Source: Kordiimonas pumila
GTDB lineage: Bacteria; Pseudomonadota; Alphaproteobacteria; Sphingomonadales; Kordiimonadaceae
DNA length: 64,000 bases
Direction: 5' to 3'
Assembly: GCF_015240255.1 (NCBI RefSeq)
Contig: NZ_CP061205.1
Coordinates: 3,272,501 to 3,336,500 of the forward strand
The position numbers and the translations under genes are program-made. Below, piece after piece: positions 56,283 to 63,557 of this stretch (positions are counted from its first letter, which is position 1; each line of letters opens with the position of its first letter). The notes below the pieces were generated by a model. The model worked only from the letters and a program-made list of their open reading frames with translations, did no database searches and had not been told where the DNA came from.

Positions 56283-56753
56283 TTATACGATGGTGCCGTC
56301 CTGCACCAACTCACGCACACGGTTAAGCGTAGCCGCAACCGCACCCACATATGCACCGCGCATCCCCTCGCCCTTCGCACGCTCTTCTTCAGAGCCCGGC
56401 TTGGTGCCCGGAAAAGTAAGAGCAAATGTAAAGGTAAGCATTAATCCTGCTTCAGATTCGCTGATCGTGTTTTCAATAAAGCCTTCGCTCGCCCCCTTGC
56501 TATCAACCCGTGTGAAGTGCACCTGCACCGGCGCATGAAACGTGATAAATTCCCGAAATGTGTCGCCTGCAAAGGTAATCTCGCGCAGTAAAGTATTATC
56601 TTTACGCTCAAGAACATCACACTGGGTCATTCCCTTCACAAAGGGTTTTGCATCTGTCGCTTTCATTTCCAGTCCGCGCCATACCTGATCCCGCGTTAAT
56701 ACGGGTTGTGCACCAGCCGGGTTAATAGGAATAGTGTATGATAATGCAAACAT
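56283..56753 (-). CDS. SRPBCC/AtaL-like protein (DUF1857)
   Basis: This 156-residue protein matches the AtaL-like branch of the SRPBCC ligand-binding fold (TRDQVWRGLEMKATDAKPFV, REITFAGDTFREFITFHAP). Its activity is unknown; such folds hold hydrophobic ligands in a central cavity. It is the first gene of the operon that continues to wrbA and the VOC gene, and a candidate operator lies 96 bases before its ATG. Confidence 0.8.
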   Translation of the reverse strand: MFALSYTIPINPAGAQPVLTRDQVWRGLEMKATDAKPFVKGMTQCDVLERKDNTLLREITFAGDTFREFITFHAPVQVHFTRVDSKGASEGFIENTISESEAGLMLTFTFALTFPGTKPGSEEERAKGEGMRGAYVGAVAATLNRVRELVQDGTIV

Positions 56754-56848
56754 AAGGAACTCCCTCTATTGTAACCTTTGCTCAAGACAACGGGCCGCCA
56801 CACCGCAGCCACACAAAGCCTTTTATGGCATTACAATATGTTAAAATT

Positions 56849-56862
56849 AAGTGGATACACTT
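56849..56862. promoter_or_regulatory. Candidate operator, perfect AAGTG-GATA-CACTT
   Basis: The best of eight sites: the two five-base arms are exact inverted copies. It lies upstream of the SRPBCC-wrbA-VOC operon. Confidence 0.6.
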
Positions 56863-56931
56863 TTTGCATTGTCTTGCGCGCCTGTCAAGGTAATTCTAGC
56901 AGCATCACCGCTTGCGACATCCCAAAAAATG

Positions 56932-56962
56932 AAAAGCCCCAACGGGGCATGTCGGGGCTTTT
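56932..56962. terminator. Bidirectional terminator
   Basis: AAAAGCCCC (56932-56940) and GGGGCTTTT (56954-56962) form a stem ending the leftward TAXI binding-protein transcript and separating it from the next operon's promoter. Confidence 0.85.
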
Positions 56963-57025
56963 CGCCTGATAGTCTGTATGGGAGACAGCAGGCTTTCTTT
57001 ACAGCTAAATTAGCTCTTTAGCTGC

Positions 57026-58051
57026 CTATTGTATCATTCCATGCAGCCTGTAAAAGGCCGCAGCTGCTGGGTGTAAATGCCCCAAATCAAGGCCAGGCCA
57101 CTTAAGCATACCCGCCTGTTCTTGTGGCAGGGCATCATACTGACCAAGCTGATTGTGGATACAGCCAAGCAGCGCTCTCACCGTAACAGCATCTGTTTTT
57201 TCCCATGCGGCAAGAGCCTGCGTAAAAGACACCATCTGAATATCGTTCAGCGCTCCTGTGCCGCTTTCTTTTTCTGCGCCCATTACGGATACTCCAACAA
57301 CAAAGGGATTATGCTTATTGATTGCAGATACCGCTTCCCTATCCACTTCAAGCCAATGTGAAGCTTCCATTTCCAAAAGACCGGGCAACAATGAAATATA
57401 GCTATCACCGTTCCTTCGCACAAAATTCCACGTTGTGGCGTCTATCTCGCCTGCCTCAAGGGCCTTTTGTACATTTGGCGGTGCAATATCCACCAACTCC
57501 ACATCGTCTAATATTCCCCACCCGTCACGCAGCAAAGCTTCGCTTAACATTCTCACTGAGCTTGCCCTTGGCGGTACACCTATCTTTTTCCCCTTCAGGT
57601 CATTAGGGTTTTTGATTTCAGAATCAAAAACCAACACACCGAAGCCGATATCATATAAGACCGACACAAACATCAAATCCGCACTAGCTTTAGTATACCC
57701 ATGCCAACCAGGGCCGGTTTTAGTGCGCGCTGGCAAAAAATCTACGGTTGTAACAATTGGCAGGTGGTATTGTTTCTCATGCTCGTCAAGCTCGTTGATA
57801 TCGTTAATACCATCCGGCAAGGGAACAGGAATAACAGTCACATCCTCTAAGGCAGGGCATTTTGCCGCCACGTCGACCAACTGTAAATTCAGCATATGCA
57901 GCATATTGCTTGGCGGGGCAGGTGAATAAATCACAAGTGGTTTTGCATTGTTCATCAGATTTTTATCCTCCGCCCATACCGGCCATACCTGCTGGCATAA
58001 CATCACTAGAGCGCCTGCACCCACCATGCAGAAATGCCGTCTTAAAGCCAT
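57026..58051 (-). CDS. TAXI-type periplasmic solute-binding protein, without permease
   Basis: This protein of about 341 residues has a signal peptide ending near PVWAED and a NMT1/TAXI-like binding fold (NPNDLKGKKIGVPPRASSVRML split as NPNDLKGKKIGVPP and ASSVRML; EAGEIDATTWNFVRRNG). TAXI proteins normally deliver organic acids to a fused TRAP permease, but no DctQM or other permease gene is near. The Met at 58051 opens the signal sequence; the frame is open 23 codons further. It is divergent from the molybdenum enzyme operon and both promoters carry the AAGTG motif. Confidence 0.75.
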   Translation of the reverse strand: MALRRHFCMVGAGALVMLCQQVWPVWAEDKNLMNNAKPLVIYSPAPPSNMLHMLNLQLVDVAAKCPALEDVTVIPVPLPDGINDINELDEHEKQYHLPIVTTVDFLPARTKTGPGWHGYTKASADLMFVSVLYDIGFGVLVFDSEIKNPNDLKGKKIGVPPRASSVRMLSEALLRDGWGILDDVELVDIAPPNVQKALEAGEIDATTWNFVRRNGDSYISLLPGLLEMEASHWLEVDREAVSAINKHNPFVVGVSVMGAEKESGTGALNDIQMVSFTQALAAWEKTDAVTVRALLGCIHNQLGQYDALPQEQAGMLKWPGLDLGHLHPAAAAFYRLHGMIQ

Positions 58052-58155
58052 TACATTACACTTTCTGTCTTTTCTAAAATAAGCCTGCACTATCAAGGGG
58101 CACAGCCAAGGCCGTGCCACACAGCAACATGTATATCATTCTCAATACCATTAAA

Positions 58156-58169
58156 ATGTGCATCCACTT
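58156..58169 (-). promoter_or_regulatory. Candidate operator upstream of the TAXI gene
   Basis: Minus strand AAGTG-GATG-CACAT, 105 bases before the TAXI start. Confidence 0.55.
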
Positions 58170-58253
58170 TATAAGCTCAACAACAACCCAAGGCAAGGTC
58201 AATATTGTATTAAACCTTAATTTATAGAAATAATCCTCACCTTTTGTATTGAT

Positions 58254-58267
58254 TAATGGATACACTT
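58254..58267 (+). promoter_or_regulatory. Candidate operator upstream of the molybdenum enzyme
   Basis: TAATG-GATA-CACTT, 99 bases before the ATG of the large subunit. Confidence 0.55.
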
Positions 58268-58365
58268 ATGGCTTTATAGGCCCGTGCTACGGTTCTAGGC
58301 ACGTCAACGCTATAACAATGACATTGGGGAATGTCTGGCGTGCATGTAGTTAAAGGGGAGTAATA

Positions 58366-61359
58366 ATGAAAAAAAAGCTGCTGAGTCTTATTATCAAGGC
58401 CCTGCCACAGGTCATGAAAGCAGTAAAACTCACCAATACTTCCTTTCGGGAACACGTGCAGCAAAGAGATGCTGTCATTCAGGTACGCTTAAAAGATAAC
58501 TCAGTTGCACACCATTTCATTTTCCAGAATGGCCATATATCGTCTGGGCGCGGGCTTCATGCCAGCCCAGATGTTGATGTCGCCTTTCTCAATGCCTCTG
58601 TCGCCCTGAAGTTTTTGAAACCTGTTCCAGATCAGGCTGATATTATTCATTTCGTTAAAAATTATCAGGTTGAAATGTCAGGCGACGATGCTGCGACCGT
58701 ATGGTTTGCAACCCTTGTTAAAAAAATAAATTCCGGCATGTGGAAACAAGGCACAAAAATGCCCGATGGCAGCACACGTTTTGTAACCAATACAAATGGC
58801 GGCCCTCTATTTGTTTATGTAAAAGACGATAAAATTCTACGCACAACACCTATAGATCTAACAGACGACGACCCCGAAAGCTGGGTTATTAAAGCGCGCG
58901 ATACTCAGTTTTCCCCCAAACGCCAAATGACCGTAAACCCGCATGCCCTGTCGCTTAAATCTGTCGTTTATTCAGAACGTCGCGTTAAATACCCCATGAA
59001 ACGGGTAGACTTTGACCCCAAGGGCAACCGTAACACGCAAAATCGTGGTAAGTCTGGCTATGTCCGTATTTCATGGGACGAAGCTCTCGATATTGTAGCA
59101 GATCAGGTTCGCCGACAAAAAACAACTTATGGCCCCGGCTCCATTGCCGTTACACACGGTGCCCACCACCAAATGGGCAATGTGGGTTACTGGCTTTCCG
59201 CCCTGATGCGCTTCACTAACATTCTCGGCGCCACGCTTATGAAATTTAGCCCCATTAGCTGGGAAGGCTGGTACTGGGGCGCGCAGCATCACTACGGCAA
59301 CAGCTTGCGTCTTGGCCTGCCCGGCCCATACGGCACAATGGAAGACTGCTTAAAAGAATGTGAAATGATCGTTTTCTGGTCAAGCGACCCTGAAGCTACC
59401 GCTGGCCTTTACGGCGGCGGCGAAGGCTCGCAGCGCAGGCAGTGGGCAAAAGACCTGGGTATCAAGTTTGTGCATATCGACCCCCACTATAATTCCACAG
59501 CGCAAGCTTTTGGCGGCAAGTGGTTGCCGGTAAAGCCCACAACAGATTCCGCGCTGGCGCACGCCATTATGTATGTTTGGATAACGGAGAACCTTTACGA
59601 CAAAACCTTCATTGCAAACTGCACAACGGGCTTTGAGGAGTGGAAAGAATATATCCTTGGTCGTGAAGACGGTACACCCAAAACCCCTGCATGGCAGGAA
59701 AGTGAAACAGGCATCCCGGCAAAAGATGTTACCTCTCTTGCGCGCATGTGGGCCAGCAAAAAAACATACCTTTCAGCAGGCGGGCTGGGCACTGGTTTTG
59801 GCGGCGCCTGCAGGGCGGCCACAGGCCAGCAATGGGCACGAAACATGATCCTGCTTATGACCATGCAGGGCTGGGGCAAGCCGGGTGTAAACTTTGGCAA
59901 CCTTCAATGCGGCGCGCCGGTTGACCTTGCTCATTACTTTCCCGGGTATGCAGAGGGCGGTATTTCTGGCGACCTGACACGCACGGCATCATCTATCAAT
60001 AATTATGTTCGCATGCCGCACGTTGTAACTGTTAACCCGGTGGAACAGCGCGTACCCCGCGAATATATCTCAGAAGCCATTAAAACCGGCAAGGCAGAAG
60101 CATACCTCTGGGACGGCATGTCACTGGAGGCGCAGTTCAGAAAAGCACCCTACCCCTCACCCGGCAACGCAGAAATTCACATGATATACCAGTATGGCGG
60201 ATCGTCTTTTGGTACCACCATGAACTCATCTCGCCGGATTGAAATGTACCGTGACGAAAAAGTTGAGTTTGTCGTGAGCCAGTCTATCTGGAACGAGGGC
60301 GAGGCACAGTTCGCCGATATTATATTGCCCGCATGCACGGTTGCAGAGCGCGCCGACATCAGCGAAGTGAGCGGCTGCGCAGCCTTTGGCCACCATAACC
60401 AGACCCAAATGAACCACCGCATGGTGGTAATGCAGCACGAATGCATTAAACCTTTGTGGGAGTCAAAATCAGACTACCGCATTTTCACAGAGGTTTTAGG
60501 TCGCCTTGGTTTTGGCCCCATGTATTCTGAAGGATGCAGCGAGCTTGATTGGTGCAAACGCATTTTTGATTCAACCGATGCTGTTAATTTCACAAGCTGG
60601 TCAAAGTTCCTGAAAAAAGGCTATGTTGTGTTCCCACCACAAGCAGAGGACATGCGGGATAATGTTTATATGCGCTGGATGCACGAGGGGCGCAAAAAAG
60701 ATGTGCCAGAGCCACACCCTTTACCCGGCGACTATTCTGGCGACTTTCTGGACGGCCTGCAAACACAGTCTGGTAAAATAGAGTTTTTACCAAACTCCCT
60801 GAAACGCGGCGACCCGGATAACGAGGAACGCCCCGTTCTGAACCGCTATAAACCAGCATGGGAAGGCCCGGCGAGCGGCGAGCAGGTAAAGGCTTACCCC
60901 TTGCAGCTTGTAACCGGGCACCCGCGTTATAGCTTTCATACCCATATGGACGGTAAAAACAGCCATATTAATGACATTCAGGACCACCGCATAAAGATTG
61001 ATGGCTATGCCTACTGGATCGTCCGTATGAACAGCATAGACGCCGCTGATCGCTGCCTAAACCACCATAGTCTTGTAAAGGTTTATAATGACAGGGCTGG
61101 GGTGATCTGCGCCCTTGATGTGTCCCCCCTTGTGGCACGTGGCACCCTTAAAACCTACGAATCCTCTGCCGAGTTTGACTTCATACAAGATGAAAACGGC
61201 AAGGTGCTGGACCGGGGTGGCTGCATGAATTTGCTAACCCCCTCGCGCACGCAAGCAAAAGGGACAACCGCAATCGCACCAAACTCATGTCTGGTTGAAG
61301 TAGAACAATGGAATAACAGTTGGGAAGTACGTGATGAAAAAATGGCACTTGGTAGTTGA
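58366..61359 (+). CDS. Transhydroxylase-like molybdopterin enzyme with N-terminal SCP2-like domain
   Basis: This 997-residue protein of the DMSO reductase superfamily resembles the large subunit of pyrogallol-phloroglucinol transhydroxylase (AthL) and resorcinol hydroxylase. Signature pieces include EMIVFWSSDPEAT, GYAEGGISGD, FADIILPACT, DGKNSHINDIQDHR and DRGGCMNLLTP. There is no export signal, so it is cytoplasmic. AthL is about 875 residues; the extra 124 residues at the N-terminus (about 30-120) look like an SCP2 lipid-binding domain. Relative to AthL the Mo-ligand Ser (Ser299) and the His pair (His267-268) are kept, but the catalytic Asp174 is Ile298. It overlaps the beta-subunit gene by 26 bases. 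Confidence 0.85.
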   Translation: MKKKLLSLIIKALPQVMKAVKLTNTSFREHVQQRDAVIQVRLKDNSVAHHFIFQNGHISSGRGLHASPDVDVAFLNASVALKFLKPVPDQADIIHFVKNYQVEMSGDDAATVWFATLVKKINSGMWKQGTKMPDGSTRFVTNTNGGPLFVYVKDDKILRTTPIDLTDDDPESWVIKARDTQFSPKRQMTVNPHALSLKSVVYSERRVKYPMKRVDFDPKGNRNTQNRGKSGYVRISWDEALDIVADQVRRQKTTYGPGSIAVTHGAHHQMGNVGYWLSALMRFTNILGATLMKFSPISWEGWYWGAQHHYGNSLRLGLPGPYGTMEDCLKECEMIVFWSSDPEATAGLYGGGEGSQRRQWAKDLGIKFVHIDPHYNSTAQAFGGKWLPVKPTTDSALAHAIMYVWITENLYDKTFIANCTTGFEEWKEYILGREDGTPKTPAWQESETGIPAKDVTSLARMWASKKTYLSAGGLGTGFGGACRAATGQQWARNMILLMTMQGWGKPGVNFGNLQCGAPVDLAHYFPGYAEGGISGDLTRTASSINNYVRMPHVVTVNPVEQRVPREYISEAIKTGKAEAYLWDGMSLEAQFRKAPYPSPGNAEIHMIYQYGGSSFGTTMNSSRRIEMYRDEKVEFVVSQSIWNEGEAQFADIILPACTVAERADISEVSGCAAFGHHNQTQMNHRMVVMQHECIKPLWESKSDYRIFTEVLGRLGFGPMYSEGCSELDWCKRIFDSTDAVNFTSWSKFLKKGYVVFPPQAEDMRDNVYMRWMHEGRKKDVPEPHPLPGDYSGDFLDGLQTQSGKIEFLPNSLKRGDPDNEERPVLNRYKPAWEGPASGEQVKAYPLQLVTGHPRYSFHTHMDGKNSHINDIQDHRIKIDGYAYWIVRMNSIDAADRCLNHHSLVKVYNDRAGVICALDVSPLVARGTLKTYESSAEFDFIQDENGKVLDRGGCMNLLTPSRTQAKGTTAIAPNSCLVEVEQWNNSWEVRDEKMALGS

Positions 61360-62176
61360 TGTTAACCTGTGTACCGGCTGCCAGAACTGCGTGGTTGCAA
61401 CACAAGACGAATATATGAATAACGACTTTAAGGGCTATTCAAAGCCCGGGGCTGCCGGTGTAACGCCGCTTAGCATTGAGCACCGCGTGCGCGGCACAGG
61501 ATCCATGGTTGATGCCCAGCATGTACCAAAAATGTGCAACCACTGCGATGATGCGCCGTGTATTGCAGCAAGTGACGGCGCAATCTACAAACGCCCGGAC
61601 GGCCTTGTGATTATTGACCCAGACAAAGCTGTTGGGCGCAAAAATCTGGTCAGCACGTGCCCCTACGGCATGATCAAATGGAACGACGAACAAAATGTCC
61701 CTCAGGCATGGAACTTTGACGCGCATTTACTGGATTCCGGCTGGAAAGCACCACGTGCTGTGCAAAGTTGCCCGATAGACGCTCTCAAAGCGCTGCATAT
61801 TTCTGATTCTGATATGGAAAAAGCTATAGCTGTAGAAAAGCTGGTAGTTTTACAGCCTGAACTAAACACCAAACCACGGGTATATTATAAAAACCTGTCT
61901 GCTTTCCTCAGCCATTTCATCGGCGGCAATGTCTCGGGCACAAGGGATGGTGAAGCTGAAAACATAGAGGGCGCAACCATAGCGCTTTTACAAAACAGCA
62001 CCCCGCTTGCCGAAACCCTGACAGATGCCTTTGGTGACTTTAAATTTGAAAATCTCCATGATACTTCAACAGGCTATAGCATCAGCATCAACCACCCTGA
62101 TTACACCTCACAAATTATAGAAGTCAGTGGTATTTTAGCGGAAAGTAAGGTGCTTGACATCTCCCTGAGCCGATAG
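61334..62176 (+). CDS. Transhydroxylase-like iron-sulfur subunit with C-terminal Ig-like domain
   Basis: This subunit of about 280 residues matches AthB. N-terminal ferredoxin-type motifs carry eight Cys (14, 17, 20, 69, 72, 77, 110, 147), enough for two [4Fe-4S] clusters. In AthB there are twelve and three clusters. The four missing positions (Thr24, Trp127, Asp130, Ala143) are exactly the expected ligands of one cluster. The C-terminal part (about 195-280, ATIALLQNSTPLAETLTDAF, FGDFKFENLHD) is a CnaB-like beta-sandwich, also found in AthB. An alternative GTG start lies one codon earlier. Electron transfer in or out of the Mo site is its expected job. Confidence 0.85.
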   Translation: MKKWHLVVDVNLCTGCQNCVVATQDEYMNNDFKGYSKPGAAGVTPLSIEHRVRGTGSMVDAQHVPKMCNHCDDAPCIAASDGAIYKRPDGLVIIDPDKAVGRKNLVSTCPYGMIKWNDEQNVPQAWNFDAHLLDSGWKAPRAVQSCPIDALKALHISDSDMEKAIAVEKLVVLQPELNTKPRVYYKNLSAFLSHFIGGNVSGTRDGEAENIEGATIALLQNSTPLAETLTDAFGDFKFENLHDTSTGYSISINHPDYTSQIIEVSGILAESKVLDISLSR

Positions 62177-62201
62177 CCTTCCCATTTGGCTCAGCCTTAC
62201 A

Positions 62202-62230
62202 GACGCTGCATACTTTGCAGCGTCTTTTTT
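62202..62230 (+). terminator. Terminator after the molybdenum enzyme operon
   Basis: GACGCTGCA (62202-62210) and TGCAGCGTC (62216-62224) form a nine-pair stem with a five-base loop, then six T residues. The convergent deacetylase gene ends shortly after. Confidence 0.9.
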
Positions 62231-62246
62231 GTATGCCGTCAAGCCT

Positions 62247-63125
62247 TTACATGCAGTTCGCACGGTACCAGTCATTTATTTCGCCGCCCGTGGTTTGCCA
62301 AATATCATCATGCCCCGCAATATAGGCAAGAGCTGCTTTAAAGTGCTTCATCCTAAAAGGGTGGCCTGTGATAAACGGATGCAATGATATGGACATCACC
62401 CGTGGTAGCTCAAGCGCTTCTTCGTACAGCACATCAAACTGGTCTTTAATCATTTGGCCAAAAACCTCTGCCGATGTACCCTTACCCATAATTGTAGGCA
62501 CGTCATTAAGCTCAAGCGTATATGGCATTGTCAGCAAGGAACCCTTTTCAACTTTCATTGGTACAGGCAGTTCATCATGGGCATAGTTTGAAACATATTC
62601 GATACCCGCTTCAGCGAGAAAATCAGGCGTTTTAAAGCTTTCTGCCAAGCACATGCCCAGCCAGCCCTTTGGCCGTTTACCTGTTGCTTTTTCTACAATA
62701 GCAACATTTTTGCTTATGAATGCACGTTCCTCATCTTCCGTCATCACCGTCATGATGCTGGTGTTGTTATCACCCTGCATGCCCCATTCCCAATCCCGGG
62801 CATTGCCTTCCTCGATAATCTGCGGATATTCGCGGCACACATCACTGTTCAAATTCACCGTTCCTCTAAAACCATATTCATCCATAGCTTTCATAATGCG
62901 CCATAAGCCAACACGGTTGCCGTAATCTCGCCAGCCATGGTTCAAAATATCGGGACTATACTGCATTGTCATCGGGTATACAGCATGCGCAAGCGACGTA
63001 GACCCAAAGGGCACATGCTCAATATTCACATAAATCATTACCGCCAAACGCTTCCCGCCGGGAAACTTGACAGGCTTTCTATTTATGATTGGTTCGAAAT
63101 CGTATCTGGGTGACTGAGTAGACAT
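62247..63125 (-). CDS. Polysaccharide deacetylase-family hydrolase (PuuE-like)
   Basis: This 292-residue NodB-fold protein (PYTLELNDVP, ISLHPFITGHPFRMKHFKAAL) belongs to the cytoplasmic PuuE/PgdA-like branch, which includes allantoinase-like and cyclic imide hydrolases. RGTVNLNSDVCREYP and WEWGMQGDNN are near the metal site. It has no signal peptide. Hydrolysis of an amide or imide bond is a guess. It lies among the AAGTG-motif genes and has a copy 72 bases before its start. Confidence 0.82.
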   Translation of the reverse strand: MSTQSPRYDFEPIINRKPVKFPGGKRLAVMIYVNIEHVPFGSTSLAHAVYPMTMQYSPDILNHGWRDYGNRVGLWRIMKAMDEYGFRGTVNLNSDVCREYPQIIEEGNARDWEWGMQGDNNTSIMTVMTEDEERAFISKNVAIVEKATGKRPKGWLGMCLAESFKTPDFLAEAGIEYVSNYAHDELPVPMKVEKGSLLTMPYTLELNDVPTIMGKGTSAEVFGQMIKDQFDVLYEEALELPRVMSISLHPFITGHPFRMKHFKAALAYIAGHDDIWQTTGGEINDWYRANCM

Positions 63126-63196
63126 AATATCATCCTTTATCGTTCATACGTATCAAAACACACTCTCTTAGGGATGATAGGTATATTTTTTAAATT

Positions 63197-63210
63197 TTGT
63201 GGATCCATAT
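63197..63210 (+). promoter_or_regulatory. Candidate operator upstream of the deacetylase gene
   Basis: TTGTG-GATC-CATAT. The centre GGATCC is palindromic, so either strand fits. Confidence 0.45.
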
Positions 63211-63339
63211 AGAAATCTCCCCATCTCTATAAAGAATAACCGATTCCCCACAAAAACCTTATAATACATCAAATTTTTAAGCAAACATTTTACTCTATAA
63301 AATGATTAGATACTTGACTCCCCAAAGATATAGTGACTA

Positions 63340-63353
63340 AAGTGCATCCACAA
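63340..63353 (+). promoter_or_regulatory. Candidate operator upstream of the TonB receptor gene
   Basis: AAGTG-CATC-CACAA, 205 bases before the TTG start of the receptor. Confidence 0.5.
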
Positions 63354-63557
63354 TAGGGGAGAAATCGAACACCATTTATATGCGCACTGCCATTAGGTTG
63401 CACCTTAGTTGCACTTTCTGGCCTGCGCTGCCTTCCACTCCATTTGCGGCGCCAGTTCGCAAGGAGAAAAAGGGCTGTCGCATATCTGCCAGCATTACGG
63501 GGAAGTAATCTGCCAGCCTCTATTACAAGGGAATTTTAGGGAAAACCGGAGGGAACT

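Larger units (their letters stand above)
63126..63557. promoter_or_regulatory. Divergent promoter region with two candidate operators
   Basis: This 432-base region lies between the leftward deacetylase gene and the rightward TonB receptor gene. It holds AAGTG-class motifs at 63197 and 63340. The rest is AT-rich to 63330 and then balanced. No small gene was recognised. Confidence 0.5.

Noticed and set aside
62247-63125. Polysaccharide deacetylase acting on cell-wall glycans
   Set aside because: There is no signal peptide or membrane anchor, and the sequence resembles the cytoplasmic PuuE-like branch more than exported NodB enzymes.
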